A stretch of DNA of 64,000 nt from Jeotgalibacillus terrae (GTDB lineage Bacteria > Bacillota > Bacilli > Bacillales > Jeotgalibacillaceae), in contig NZ_JAFBDK010000001.1 in the NCBI RefSeq assembly GCF_016908195.1, positions 285,500 through 349,499 of the forward strand, written 5' to 3'. A program made the translations under genes and the position numbers. Shown in pieces: positions 31,211-40,179 of this stretch. The notes under the pieces are model-generated. The model had not been told where the DNA came from. It did no database searches and saw nothing but the letters and a program-made list of their open reading frames with translations. Within the stretch, counting starts at the first letter, position 1, and every line of letters starts with the position of its first letter.

Positions 31211-32218
31211 TTATTCAGGATAATGCAGGGCCTGATCAAGGGCTGCTGCAAGCATATCAGAAGCCTGTTTGATGTAGAGGTCCGTTTCTTTTGGTGTGAC
31301 AATCAGGTTTTGTCCGATTGGTGACAGAATTTCTTTGAAAAGTTCCTGCTGCTCTTCTTCCGACAGACCGCCGATTAAACCCATATAAGCATTTTTCTCG
31401 TGTGGTTCTGCTTCATTTTGATTTAATTCTTCAAGTGACCGCTTCGTCATTAATAAGGAAGATGGTCTGTTATCCTGACTTGACTTCATTTTGATCGTTT
31501 TCTCAAAGTAACCAAGCGTGTCTTTTGTAATCGAAGCAGCATCTACTACAGTCGGAATTCCAATTGCAATCACAGGCACACCAAAAAGATGACTGTTGAT
31601 TTCCTGGCGGTTATTGCCAACTCCTGCTCCAGGATTAATTCCTGCTGACGACAGCTGAACAGTGGTATGCAGCCTCGAAGCCGATCTTGCAGCTAGCGCA
31701 TCGATGACAATCACAGCACCAGGCTTATACTCATTGATCACCCCTTTTAGTGTAGAAGCTGTCTCCATGCCTGTCAGACCCATGACACCCGGCGCTAATG
31801 CAGTTGTTCTTCTGAATCCACCTTCAACGGCTCCAGGCTCCACTTCAAATAAATGATTTGTCACGAACACCTTTCTGCACACTTCAGGACCGAGTGCATC
31901 AGGCGTAATCTGCCAGTTGCCAAGCCCTGCAATCAGGATCGGCGTATCTTCTTTGACATCGAGTTCAATCAGAAACTGTCTGATTACACTTGAAAGTGCC
32001 TTTGCTGCTTTCTCAACCCATTCTTCATTTTGCGTCCGGAGCTGTGGCGCTTCAAACGTCCAGTAGCTTCCTTCTTTTTTGCCGGTTGCAGCGGCGGCTG
32101 TCTTACTTACATATATTTTCTTCAGCGAAAATTCATTAATTATTTCTTCTTCAATGGTAAGTTCCTGTTTGCCGGAGAGTTCATAGGCTTCAAGTGCGAG
32201 GTCAGTCCGGAAAGCCAT
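31211..32218 (-). CDS. gpr: Germination protease (spore protease Gpr)
   Basis: About 335 residues of the A25 family that degrades small acid-soluble spore proteins at germination; made as a zymogen in the forespore. It starts MAFRTDLALEAYELSGKQEL (the TDLALEA motif resembles its own processing site and its substrates). The core has VFVTNHLFEVEPGAVEGGFR, then RRTTALAPGVMGLTGMETAS. ATG 32218 is chosen because AAGGAA lies 9 nt upstream; a GTG at 32227 is too close to it. Confidence 0.97.
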   Translation of the reverse strand: MAFRTDLALEAYELSGKQELTIEEEIINEFSLKKIYVSKTAAAATGKKEGSYWTFEAPQLRTQNEEWVEKAAKALSSVIRQFLIELDVKEDTPILIAGLGNWQITPDALGPEVCRKVFVTNHLFEVEPGAVEGGFRRTTALAPGVMGLTGMETASTLKGVINEYKPGAVIVIDALAARSASRLHTTVQLSSAGINPGAGVGNNRQEINSHLFGVPVIAIGIPTVVDAASITKDTLGYFEKTIKMKSSQDNRPSSLLMTKRSLEELNQNEAEPHEKNAYMGLIGGLSEEEQQELFKEILSPIGQNLIVTPKETDLYIKQASDMLAAALDQALHYPE

Positions 32219-32306
32219 CCGCTTCACTTCCTTAGTGGAATTTTTATTTAGGTTGGTACCAAAGCGTGTATTCTATTCTTTAACCAAATAATTATTTTCA
32301 TGACTA

Positions 32307-32335
32307 TTGCATTCTCCCGGTCTGTTTGATAAAAT
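32307..32335 (+). promoter_or_regulatory. Promoter of rpsT
   Basis: TTGCAT (32307-32312), 17-bp spacer, TAAAAT (32330-32335). It leaves a leader of about 115 nt that contains GCCGTAAACGGC and AATCGAG/CTCGATT hairpins before the GGGAGGTG site. Such a leader might allow S20 feedback, but no known motif is recognised. Confidence 0.7.
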
Positions 32336-32458
32336 ATCCCTTGTTCTTATGTAATTGAATCTAACCGGTTCCTTACGAGAAACCGTATGCCGTAAACGGC
32401 GTGAATCATGTTAATCGAGTTTTCTAAAGTCCTCGATTCAGTTCGGGAGGTGACATAA

Positions 32459-32713
32459 ATGCCAAACATTAAATCTGCAATCAAACGCACAAAGACGAAT
32501 GCTGCTCGCAACGAAGCGAACATTCAGCAGAAATCATCAATGCGTACAGCGATTAAGCGTTTCGAAACTGCTGTTCAGAACGATTCTGACAACAAGACGG
32601 AATTACTTTCAAGCGCTGTAAAACAGCTGGACAAAGCTGCACAAAAAGGGCTTATTCACAAAAACAACGCAGACCGTCAAAAGTCTCGTCTAACGAAAAA
32701 GCTTAACGCATAA
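32459..32713 (+). CDS. rpsT: 30S ribosomal protein S20
   Basis: An 84-residue S20 (starting [20 protein letters not shown]), all helical and very basic, with the usual ending [13 protein letters not shown]. It binds 16S rRNA early in assembly. It stands alone between gpr and holA as in B. subtilis, with its own promoter and terminator. GGGAGGTG precedes ATG 32459. Confidence 0.99.
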   Translation: MPNIKSAIKRTKTNAARNEANIQQKSSMRTAIKRFETAVQNDSDNKTELLSSAVKQLDKAAQKGLIHKNNADRQKSRLTKKLNA

Positions 32714-32720
32714 TAAAGAG

Positions 32721-32753
32721 ACCGATGCTCAATATTGAGCATCGGTTTTTTTA
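32721..32753 (+). terminator. Terminator of rpsT
   Basis: ACCGATGCTCAAT (32721-32733) and ATTGAGCATCGGT (32734-32746) form a long stem, then TTTTTTT. The stem reads in both orientations; the T-run serves rightward rpsT. Confidence 0.9.
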
Positions 32754-32763
32754 TTTAAACTCT

Positions 32764-32953
32764 GTTAAAGTTGGCTGTTGATTTCCGCTGCAGGGGGAAC
32801 GCTTTCCGCATGAGCCTTTTTTTGGCTCCGATTCAATCGGACCTCCTCGAAGCTACGCTTCTGCGGGGTCTCACCTGTCACGCTTCTCCTGCTGGAGTCG
32901 TCCCCCTTCCGCTGCAATCACCAGCTGTGCTAAAACAACATTGGACTTTAACA
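32764..32953. repeat. Interspersed palindromic element, copy 1 (long form)
   Basis: About 190 bp with terminal inverted GTTAAAGT...ACTTTAAC. The interior contains CGCTGCAGGGGGAACG and CTGCGGGGTCTCACCTGT, GC-rich and highly structured, with a second part similar to copy 3. It lies between the rpsT terminator and the holA stop. It contains no ORF with a recognisable product. It is a non-coding, MITE-like repeat. Confidence 0.85.
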
Positions 32954-32959
32954 TAGCCT

Positions 32960-33982
32960 TTATTTAACAAATATCGGCAGCCTGGTAATAAACATTTCAA
33001 GAATCATCTCTTTCCTGCCGGATGAAGATTTTAAGGCAAGATCGCATGACGCCAGTTCAAGCATCACTTTTTTCAGATGTTCACCTGAAAGCCTGGATGC
33101 ATGCTGACCAGCCAGCTTAACTCTGAAAGGATGGACCTTCAGCCTTGAGGCAATCTGCTGCTGACTGAATCCTTTTTCGCTCATGTTTTTCACCTGATAG
33201 ATCAGTCTGAACTGGCCACTCAGCAGTGCGAGCAGCTTTAACGGTTCCTCTTTCTGTCTGAGGAGATCATGATAGAGTTCAATCGCCTGAGCTGTTTTTC
33301 CGGTTAATGTGAATTCAATCAGGTCAAACACATTATGCTCTACTGACTTTGGAGTCAGCAGCGTTACATCTTCAGCTTTTATCACATCAGCACCCTGGGC
33401 GTAGAGAGCAAGTTTATCGATTTCTCCAGCGAGCATAAAAAGATTTGTTCCCGCTAAAACGGTCAGTTTTTCAACTGCTTCATCTTCTATTTGCATCTTG
33501 TGGTCGGCTACTTTGGATTTGATCCAGCCTCTTATATCATTCACCGTTAATTTTTTTGCTTCAATGACCGTTGCCGACTTTTTTGTCAGCTTCGTAATTT
33601 TTTTACGTTCATCAAGCTTCTCTGCAGGCACATGGATGACAAGTACTGTGTAAGGTGCAGGAGACTGAAGATAAGCTTCAAGTACGTCAGTCGGCTGTTT
33701 TTCTTTTTTCTTATCTGCTGTATAAAACATTGCCCCGTCAACAAACACAAGACGCCTCTCACCCATAAAAGGAAATGACTCAGCATCCTCTACAGCCGCT
33801 TCAAGACTTCCTTCATCAGCAAGATCATGCAAAGAGAAATTAAAATCCATCTCAGTTTCCGGTATCGCATGCCGGATCAGCAGCTGCTTTGTTTCGTGAA
33901 GCAGATAATCTTCTTCACCGTATAATAAATAAACAGGCGCCAGCTGTTGTTTTTTTATGGCAGTCCATTCTTTAACAATCAC
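32960..33982 (-). CDS. holA: DNA polymerase III, delta subunit
   Basis: A 340-residue clamp-loader delta subunit (YqeN in B. subtilis). It opens the beta clamp as part of the DNA polymerase III clamp loader. The N-terminal domain (PVYLLYGEEDYLLHETKQLL) and the C-terminal helical domain (MILEMFITRLPIFVK) match the family. Order before comEC is as in B. subtilis. It is transcribed away from yqzM; a triple-hairpin region lies between them. Confidence 0.93.
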   Translation of the reverse strand: MIVKEWTAIKKQQLAPVYLLYGEEDYLLHETKQLLIRHAIPETEMDFNFSLHDLADEGSLEAAVEDAESFPFMGERRLVFVDGAMFYTADKKKEKQPTDVLEAYLQSPAPYTVLVIHVPAEKLDERKKITKLTKKSATVIEAKKLTVNDIRGWIKSKVADHKMQIEDEAVEKLTVLAGTNLFMLAGEIDKLALYAQGADVIKAEDVTLLTPKSVEHNVFDLIEFTLTGKTAQAIELYHDLLRQKEEPLKLLALLSGQFRLIYQVKNMSEKGFSQQQIASRLKVHPFRVKLAGQHASRLSGEHLKKVMLELASCDLALKSSSGRKEMILEMFITRLPIFVK

Positions 33983-34014
33983 TTATATCCGCCTCACTTT
34001 AATATGTATCTCCA

Positions 34015-34123
34015 CTATTGTATAGGAAATCATCTTCCCTATACAATAGCGGACGGGCAGAAGGTAACTGCCTTATATAAACACTTTACATCCGGTCCCG
34101 GGTCACCGGATGTAAAGCTGTTT
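34015..34123. promoter_or_regulatory. Three consecutive inverted repeats between holA and yqzM
   Basis: Hairpin 1: CTATTGTATAGG (34015-34026) with CCTATACAATAG (34038-34049). Hairpin 2: GGCAG (34056-34060) with CTGCC (34068-34072). Hairpin 3: AAACACTTTACATCCGGT (34079-34096) with ACCGGATGTAAAG plus TGTTT (34105-34123). None has a following T-run, so they are not simple terminators. A structured leader or non-coding RNA is possible; the region has no open frame of note. Confidence 0.5.
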
Positions 34124-34255
34124 GTGCTATAGTATCTGTATCCATTTATGAATTATTTGTGATAAGCTGTTATTAGCCGTTATTTTTAAATGGTAACTAT
34201 GGATTTTTATAAAATGATGCTCTATACTTTAAATTGTATAATAGGAGGGGTAACC

Positions 34256-34390
34256 ATGAATGAATTCGAACAAAATGTTCAATCGAAACGAAACGACCTG
34301 ATTGATTCCGGCGTGGCATTTGTTGTCTCATTTGGATTTTTCGCTGCATTATTCATCGTAGGAACAGTCATCTCAGTCGTGGGATCCTAA
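34256..34390 (+). CDS. yqzM: YqzM family small membrane protein (44 aa)
   Basis: A 44-residue protein (starts MNEFEQNVQSKRNDLIDSGV) with one hydrophobic segment (VAFVVSFGFFAALFIVGTVI). It matches YqzM, found between holA and comEC in B. subtilis; the function is unknown. ATG 34256 follows GGAGGGG at good spacing; the frame could open earlier (34190) but without a site. It lies divergent to holA with its own terminator. Confidence 0.85.
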   Translation: MNEFEQNVQSKRNDLIDSGVAFVVSFGFFAALFIVGTVISVVGS

Positions 34391-34398
34391 CACCCTTT

Positions 34399-34430
34399 AA
34401 AGAGCCTTCAAGGCTCTTTTATTTTTTTGC
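34399..34430 (+). terminator. Terminator of yqzM
   Basis: AAAGAGCCT (34399-34407) and AGGCTCTTT (34411-34419) with a 3-nt loop, then TATTTTTTT. It ends the short yqzM transcript before the convergent comEC. Confidence 0.85.
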
Positions 34431-34478
34431 TTTGATAAAGTTAATTGTACATTTCAGCAGCTTAAGACAGTCTTTAGC

Positions 34479-36734
34479 TTACTTTTTATTATCATATGGC
34501 ACTGCCTGCTCAAAAGTGCCTTGATTTCCTTCAAATATATACCTGACCGCTCCGTGATCTGCTGTGATGTAGATCCGGCTCCCTGCAGAGTGCAACCTTT
34601 CTAAAACATCGGGATGAGGGTGACCGTACATATTATTTTTCCCTGCTGAAATAATCGCCGTCTCCGGTTTCACCCTATCCAGAAAAGCCTGTATCGTTGA
34701 AGAATTACTGCCATGGTGCGCTACTTTCAGCACGTCAATGTCTTCAAACTGGTTCATGAGGGCATTTTCTGTACTCTCACCAATATCCCCCGTAAACAGC
34801 CATTTCTTTCCTCCTGCTTCAGCAGTTAATATAAGCGAAGCATCATTCCCTTCATAGTTCTCACCCGGCACAAGTAAAGTAAATTCAGCATCACCAGACT
34901 GCCATGAAACCGTTTCTGATATTTCTCTTACAGGTGTTTGCTGTGCCTGGAAGGTATGCAACAGCTCTTTCATCTCTTTTTTCTCTGTTGAACCTGCACT
35001 GGTCCATACTTCACTGATATAAAGTTCCCTTGCAAGATCCGCCGCTCCCCCAATATGATCCCAGTCGTGATGTGTCAGAATCATGAGATCTATTTTTGAA
35101 ACTCCCATACTCTTTAGGTAGGGAAGAACGATATTCTGACCGACTGAATAATCACTATCCGCCTTTCCAAACTGAACCTGCCCTCCTGTATCAATTAATA
35201 TATTCCCCTGTTTATACGGTAACTGGATGAGTACACTGTCCCCCTGACCTACATTAATAAATGTTATACTGCCCCTGCTGCTTATATATGGTGCAGCAGT
35301 CATCGTAACGACTAAGACCATCGCACTTATGGTTGAAAGGAATCGTTTCCTCCTCTCTGAGAAGAACAGGATCAGGTAACAGAAAATAAGCAGGATGACC
35401 GTATTGAATAGACCGGGCTTCCCTGTAATCAGAACCGAAAACCTGATATCTGATATGACAGCTGAGATATTCTCTGTATGATGAATGATAATTGAAGGAA
35501 GATATGCCAGAAGGACAGCAGCATCCATTGACAAAAAAGACAGAAGATAGAGCAGAACAAATGCAGGAAGAATGATAATTGTGTAAAGAGGAACATAAAA
35601 CATATTGACGATAAAAGAAGACAGGGAAAGCTCATAGAAATGCCACAGAATGATCGGCAGTGCACTGAGCTGGGCAATAGCAGTAACTATAAGCAGACTG
35701 ACAGACTTATGTTTTAACCGTAAAATCAGTCCTGATGAACAGGCCAGCGCAAAACTGACTGCGTAACTGAGCTGAAAACCTGCCTGAATGAGTTCAAGAG
35801 GAAACAGAAATAAATGAATTATAAAAACAGTACAGAGGATATGAACGAGGGGGAGACGTATGAATAAATACTGAAGACATAATCCCAACAGAACCATCCC
35901 AGCTGCCCTTAAGACAGGCGGGGCAGCACCAGCCATTATCGTGTAGAGCGGCAAAATGATAAACATTCCCATCCTGACTGTCTCTTTCGTCAGGCCAATC
36001 CTGAGACCTGTCAGCCAGATCAATAATGTCATCATTCCGACATGCATACCGGAAATCGCGAGCAGATGAATGACACCAAGGCGCTGATACATCCTGATCT
36101 GTTCATCCTCCATTTTACTCCGGTCACCAAATAACAGCGCATTTGCAATGCCGAGACTGTTTTGAGGAAAAATCTGTTCCGTTCTTTCAATCCCTTTATG
36201 CCTGATCATGTTTAATTTATCCAATACTGACTGATCAGTCATCACGCAGTTTTTCACACTCTCAGCCCGGAAGATCCAGTGGATGTTTTGATAGTATAAG
36301 TAGCTGCGATAATCAAAAGCATGAAAGTTCTCGGCAGATGAAGGCTGTATCAGCTCCCCTGTCCATTGACATTGTGATGCGTCGGGCAGTCTTTCTATCA
36401 GACTTTTCTGCTCTTGAGGAATCATTATGATCAGCTTTTCTTCTTGATGAATCGCTTCTGCCCGTAGATTTGTTGAACCTGTAAAAGGAGATGTAATTTC
36501 AAGTGTGAGGGTTTTTGTGTCTGCGCTCATATTCGTTGTGAGCGTGTTGAGATGATGGTTTGTATGGAGAAAAAAGAAGAAGGATATACATAATGAGGTC
36601 AGGATACATAATAATCCGGGGGATTTAAAAATAACGTATAAAAAGAAAAGTACTATAACAGGAATCCATTCCGGCTGATAAGCCCCAACAGCACCAGCTA
36701 AGGCTGCAGGGGCACTATAGAGCAGTACTTTCAA
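34479..36734 (-). CDS. comEC: DNA uptake channel ComEC
   Basis: A 751-residue ComEC/Rec2 membrane channel for transforming single-stranded DNA. It has an N-terminal membrane and OB-like domain (residues about 1-170) and a central multi-span competence domain (residues 200-470, with IHLLAISGMHVGM near 225). The C-terminal metallo-beta-lactamase-like domain (residues 480-740) has LTHHDWDHIGGA and AHHGSNSST metal sites. Length fits the family. It overlaps comEB by 4 nt. Confidence 0.96.
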   Translation of the reverse strand: MKVLLYSAPAALAGAVGAYQPEWIPVIVLFFLYVIFKSPGLLCILTSLCISFFFFLHTNHHLNTLTTNMSADTKTLTLEITSPFTGSTNLRAEAIHQEEKLIIMIPQEQKSLIERLPDASQCQWTGELIQPSSAENFHAFDYRSYLYYQNIHWIFRAESVKNCVMTDQSVLDKLNMIRHKGIERTEQIFPQNSLGIANALLFGDRSKMEDEQIRMYQRLGVIHLLAISGMHVGMMTLLIWLTGLRIGLTKETVRMGMFIILPLYTIMAGAAPPVLRAAGMVLLGLCLQYLFIRLPLVHILCTVFIIHLFLFPLELIQAGFQLSYAVSFALACSSGLILRLKHKSVSLLIVTAIAQLSALPIILWHFYELSLSSFIVNMFYVPLYTIIILPAFVLLYLLSFLSMDAAVLLAYLPSIIIHHTENISAVISDIRFSVLITGKPGLFNTVILLIFCYLILFFSERRKRFLSTISAMVLVVTMTAAPYISSRGSITFINVGQGDSVLIQLPYKQGNILIDTGGQVQFGKADSDYSVGQNIVLPYLKSMGVSKIDLMILTHHDWDHIGGAADLARELYISEVWTSAGSTEKKEMKELLHTFQAQQTPVREISETVSWQSGDAEFTLLVPGENYEGNDASLILTAEAGGKKWLFTGDIGESTENALMNQFEDIDVLKVAHHGSNSSTIQAFLDRVKPETAIISAGKNNMYGHPHPDVLERLHSAGSRIYITADHGAVRYIFEGNQGTFEQAVPYDNKK

Positions 36735-37210
36735 TTTGTTCTGCTTTGCTCAGCAGGTGTCATCAACTGTTCAATTGAAGCCGGGTCAAACGGAACGCAT
36801 TCTGTTTCGACTCCCGATTGGGCGAGAAGCTCAATTGCATAAGGATGATTTTTATAGTCACTGGCATAGTAAATTTTTGAGATACCCGCCTGTATAATTG
36901 CTTTTGTACACTGCAGACATGGAAAATGCGTGACGTACAGGCTCGCACCTTCAGTAGCAGCGCCAAACTTGGCACATTGAAGAATTGCATTCATTTCCGC
37001 GTGGATCGTTCTGACACAGTGATTATCAATGACATAGCATCCTTCATCGATACAGTGCGTTCCTCCCTTGATCGACCCATTATATCCGCCGGCGATAATA
37101 CGCTGCTCACGGACGATTGTAGCGCCTACTGTGAGCCTTGTGCATGTACTTCTCAGTGCAAGCAGATGGCTTTGTGCCATAAAGTACTGATTCCAAGAAA
37201 TCCGATTCAT
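36731..37210 (-). CDS. comEB: ComEB, dCMP deaminase-family protein
   Basis: A 159-residue deoxycytidylate deaminase-like protein with zinc motifs HAEMNAILQCA and PCLQCTKAII, and a second metal/loop segment near GGTHCIDEGC. It is encoded with comEA and comEC as in B. subtilis. In B. subtilis ComEB is not needed for uptake itself, so its role may be in nucleotide metabolism. It starts at ATG 37210, AGGAGG upstream, and overlaps comEC by 4 nt. Confidence 0.95.
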   Translation of the reverse strand: MNRISWNQYFMAQSHLLALRSTCTRLTVGATIVREQRIIAGGYNGSIKGGTHCIDEGCYVIDNHCVRTIHAEMNAILQCAKFGAATEGASLYVTHFPCLQCTKAIIQAGISKIYYASDYKNHPYAIELLAQSGVETECVPFDPASIEQLMTPAEQSRTN

Positions 37211-37270
37211 TTTTGTATGCCTCCTGACAGCTGCTGCTGTGTATGATGTTGGTTCTGTAAAGATTCGTCT

Positions 37271-37861
37271 CTAAAATGTACTGATGAATTCTTTCAGTTG
37301 TTCAAATGTTTTTTCACCGATACCTGAGATATTCATCATATCTTCAATCGATTTGAAATAACCGTTTTCCTCTCTATACTGAATGATTGCTGCAGCCTTA
37401 GATGGTCCGATCCCGGGGATGGTCTCAAGTTCAGTGGATGTAGCTACGTTAATATTGATTTTATCAGATTGTACTGCCTGATTTACAGCCTCTTCAGATA
37501 TTTTCTCCGGGATAATAATAACCATTTCATCAAACAGTTTTTGCGCCATATTCACAGCAGTCATATCTGCAGCAGGTAATTCCCCGCCTGCCTGCTCTAC
37601 GAGATCAATGACTCTGTCACCGTTGTTCATCTCGTACACGCCTGAGCGTTTAATTGCGCCTTTAATATCAACAAAGATGATATCGGCTTCAGCAGCTGAA
37701 CCCTGCACTGCTTCTTCTTTTAGTTCTGAAGGACTTTCATTGAGCGGACTGGAAATAGGCGTAGTGTTTTGTGAAGACTGGAAGAATAGAAAAATGGAGA
37801 TAAAAATAAGTGGGATAAGAATGAAAATATATTTCTGGTGGTTTTTGAGCCATAACAGCAT
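37271..37861 (-). CDS. comEA: Competence DNA receptor ComEA
   Basis: A 196-residue membrane DNA receptor. The start ATG 37861 has GGAGG 8 nt upstream. A transmembrane anchor lies at residues 10-30 (YIFILIPLIFISIFLFF), then a linker, a SLBB-like domain (residues 62-115, with GVYEMNNGDRVIDLVEQAGG), and tandem HhH domains at residues 130-190 (ETIPGIGPSKAAAIIQYREE, ISGIGEKTFEQLKEF). It binds double-stranded DNA and hands it to ComEC. The promoter is strong and near consensus. Confidence 0.96.
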   Translation of the reverse strand: MLLWLKNHQKYIFILIPLIFISIFLFFQSSQNTTPISSPLNESPSELKEEAVQGSAAEADIIFVDIKGAIKRSGVYEMNNGDRVIDLVEQAGGELPAADMTAVNMAQKLFDEMVIIIPEKISEEAVNQAVQSDKININVATSTELETIPGIGPSKAAAIIQYREENGYFKSIEDMMNISGIGEKTFEQLKEFISTF

Positions 37862-37907
37862 TGTACAATCCTCCATGAAAGCAGAAGACTGTCAGAAGAT
37901 TACTTTT

Positions 37908-37935
37908 ATTATATGACGGATGGACAAATTGTCAA
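37908..37935 (-). promoter_or_regulatory. Promoter of the comE operon
   Basis: On the minus strand TTGACA (37935-37930), a 16-bp spacer and TATAAT (37913-37908) are both full consensus. No ComK-type AAAA-N5-TTTT boxes were seen near it, which differs from what is known for B. subtilis. The convergent terminator of yqeM lies directly upstream. Confidence 0.8.
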
Positions 37936-37936
37936 C

Positions 37937-37964
37937 AAAAAACACGAAGAGTTATCTCTTCGTG
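37937..37964 (-). terminator. Terminator of the yqeG-yqeM operon
   Basis: CACGAAGAG (37943-37951) and CTCTTCGTG (37956-37964) form a 9-bp stem, followed on the minus strand by TTTTTTG. The yqeM stop lies inside the loop. Confidence 0.85.
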
Positions 37965-38695
37965 CATGTAAAAAAGATGCGCTCACTCATGTCTGAAGGT
38001 TCTTTATCTGTAAAATCTGCTGTGACAGATTCCACTTGAAACCCGGCCTCAGAAAGCCACGCTTTATATTGATCGATCGTAAATGTCCGCTGTTTGTGAA
38101 ATTCGTCAAACCTGGCATACAGATCACCCTCTTCTTTTATGAAAAAAGTCAACTCATGCTCAGCGCTGTTTTCAAATTCCCCTTCAAACGAATTCCAGAT
38201 GTAAGCTGCTTCCCCGTCATCATAAGAATAAGTCTGTCCTGCAAACAGTTCATTTACTTTATACACTGAATGAACGTCAAACAGGAAAAGTCCATTTAAA
38301 GCGAGCATCTGATGCATATTGGTAAATGTCTGCCTGACAGCTTCTTCTGTTTCAAGGTAGTTAAGGGAATCACAAAAGATTGTGATCAGATCAAACTGTC
38401 CAAGCTCACCGGCTTCAGCCATATCCATCTGGAAAAAGCGGATGGATTGCCCTGCTTCCATGGCTTTTTGCTGCGCCATGGAAAGCATGGATTCAGAAAG
38501 ATCAATGCCTACCGTTTCAAATCCGTGTACCGATGCTTTAACCGTCCATTCACCTGTTCCACAGCCGACATCGAGCAGTCTTGTCCCATTGACCTGAAAA
38601 TGTTCCTTTTCACGTAAGAGAACACTCATCCATTCGTCATAAGGGACATCACTCATCAGCCGGTCATATACATACGCAAACTGATCATAAGCCAT
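37952..38695 (-). CDS. yqeM: SAM-dependent methyltransferase YqeM
   Basis: A 247-residue class I methyltransferase with motif I LLDVGCGTGEWTVKAS (residues 40-55) and the acidic DLSESMLSMA. It is the last gene of the rsfS operon, as in B. subtilis; the substrate is unknown. It overlaps rsfS by one base. The C terminus (FTIDQYKAWLSEAGFQVE) is typical. Confidence 0.92.
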   Translation of the reverse strand: MAYDQFAYVYDRLMSDVPYDEWMSVLLREKEHFQVNGTRLLDVGCGTGEWTVKASVHGFETVGIDLSESMLSMAQQKAMEAGQSIRFFQMDMAEAGELGQFDLITIFCDSLNYLETEEAVRQTFTNMHQMLALNGLFLFDVHSVYKVNELFAGQTYSYDDGEAAYIWNSFEGEFENSAEHELTFFIKEEGDLYARFDEFHKQRTFTIDQYKAWLSEAGFQVESVTADFTDKEPSDMSERIFFTCTKR

Positions 38696-39057
38696 TAGCT
38701 GATCGAACTCGCCATATCTTCAATCTGAGCGTCTCCCCAGAGCTTTTCAAGCTTATAATAATCTCTTTCTTCACGATGGAATACATGTACAATCACATTG
38801 CCAAGGTCAACAAGTACCCATCTCGCTTCATCGTACCCTTCCAGACGTTTGACAGTATAACCCTCTTCTTCTGCACGGTCCTTCACTTCTTTAGCAATCG
38901 CCTGTACCTGCTTGTCAGAGTTACCATGGCAGATCACAAAATAATCTGCGATCAGTGAAATCCCCTGCATATTCAGTGCAACGATATCCTCTGCACGCTT
39001 ATCGTCTGCTGCTTTGTATGCAAGTGATAATAATTCATTTTCTTTAGACATACTCAT
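38695..39057 (-). CDS. rsfS: Ribosome silencing factor
   Basis: A 120-residue RsfS/Iojap (YqeL) protein that binds L14 and stops the subunits joining under starvation. Sequence: MSKENELLSLAYKAADDKRA, then IVALNMQGISLIADYFVICH and GNVIVHVFHREERDYYKLEK, WGDAQIED at the end, all family-typical. It overlaps yqeK by 4 nt. Confidence 0.97.
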   Translation of the reverse strand: MSMSKENELLSLAYKAADDKRAEDIVALNMQGISLIADYFVICHGNSDKQVQAIAKEVKDRAEEEGYTVKRLEGYDEARWVLVDLGNVIVHVFHREERDYYKLEKLWGDAQIEDMASSIS

Positions 39058-39617
39058 TTCTCCTTTTGCATGTATTCGTTATAAGTTGCCAGCGTATCCG
39101 GAAATACCGGCTGGCTTTTGCTGATCAGAAACAGAATGGATTGCTTAAGCGCTATTTTCATTGCCTGGTCAAGGTTCTGACCGGCTGTTTCTCTGACATT
39201 TTCAACACCGCTGAACGTTCTGCCCGGTTCTATATAATCTGCAATATAAATGATTTTTTCAAGCTTACTCATTCCCGGCCTTCCGGTTGTATGATATCTG
39301 ATGGCATTCAGAATATCCTCATCGGCAACACCGTGCTGTTCTTCTGCGAGCACTGCACCAACAGGAGCGTGCCACAGTTCATGGTGAAAGTTCAGAAGTT
39401 CAGGATTTAAGTGTCGGCTTAAAATGATTTCTTTCATTTCCTGTTTATCATGGAATTTTGCCATATCATGAAGGGCTGCTGCGAGTGCAGCTTTGTCCGC
39501 ATTTTCATCATGAGTGTTTGCCAGTTTTATGGCAGTATCAATTACGCCGAGCGTATGAATATACCTTTTTTCAGGAAGTATGTCTTTTACAATCTCTTTT
39601 GCTTCTTCAAGCTTCAT
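39054..39617 (-). CDS. yqeK: HD-domain phosphohydrolase YqeK (Ap4A hydrolase type)
   Basis: A 187-residue HD-domain protein with RYIHTLGVIDTAIKLANTHD, LHDMAKFHDK metal site, and HELWHAPVGA. The family hydrolyses diadenosine tetraphosphate symmetrically in Firmicutes. It lies between nadD and rsfS, as in B. subtilis. It overlaps nadD by 11 nt. Confidence 0.93.
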   Translation of the reverse strand: MKLEEAKEIVKDILPEKRYIHTLGVIDTAIKLANTHDENADKAALAAALHDMAKFHDKQEMKEIILSRHLNPELLNFHHELWHAPVGAVLAEEQHGVADEDILNAIRYHTTGRPGMSKLEKIIYIADYIEPGRTFSGVENVRETAGQNLDQAMKIALKQSILFLISKSQPVFPDTLATYNEYMQKEK

Positions 39618-40179
39618 AAAGTCCCTCCTTCAGAATATATCGGTACGCACGATCATGAATTAAATATCTGCAATCCTGCTTTTCAGCCAGGCGCTTTCTG
39701 ATCACAGTTGATGACAGTTCCATCACCGGTCCATTGATCATGATGACGTTATCATCTTGGGCGCACTGATAGCCGGGTCTTTCGAATCCTGCAAATGTAA
39801 GCAGACGTTTCAATTCCTCAATCCGGTGCCAGGTCTCGAGTGACTCTATCATATCACCACCGATAATAAAGAAGAATGCTGTATCCGGTTCATGATGCGT
39901 TAAATGACTGATCGTGTCAAATGTATAAGAGGTACCTTCTCTCTGTATTTCAGTCAGGTCAAGCTTAAAGTAAGGTACATCTTCTATACTTTTTTCGATC
40001 AGCCGGCATCTGTCTTCCACACTGGTCTGACTTGATAACTTTTTATGCGGTGGAGCGGCATTCGGAATGAAACGCACTTCATCTAGTGATAGTGCATGAT
40101 AAGCCTCATTAGCCATAATTAAGTGGGCGATATGGATCGGGTCAAATGTTCCGCCCATCAATCCTACCCTTTTTTTCAT
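39607..40179 (-). CDS. nadD: Nicotinate-nucleotide adenylyltransferase
   Basis: A 190-residue NaMN adenylyltransferase. Nucleotide-binding GGTFDPIHIAHL (residues 9-20) and SSTVIRKRL (residues 156-164) motifs are intact. It makes deamido-NAD from NaMN and ATP. It shares one base with yhbY and overlaps yqeK by 11 nt. Confidence 0.97.
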   Translation of the reverse strand: MKKRVGLMGGTFDPIHIAHLIMANEAYHALSLDEVRFIPNAAPPHKKLSSQTSVEDRCRLIEKSIEDVPYFKLDLTEIQREGTSYTFDTISHLTHHEPDTAFFFIIGGDMIESLETWHRIEELKRLLTFAGFERPGYQCAQDDNVIMINGPVMELSSTVIRKRLAEKQDCRYLIHDRAYRYILKEGLYEA

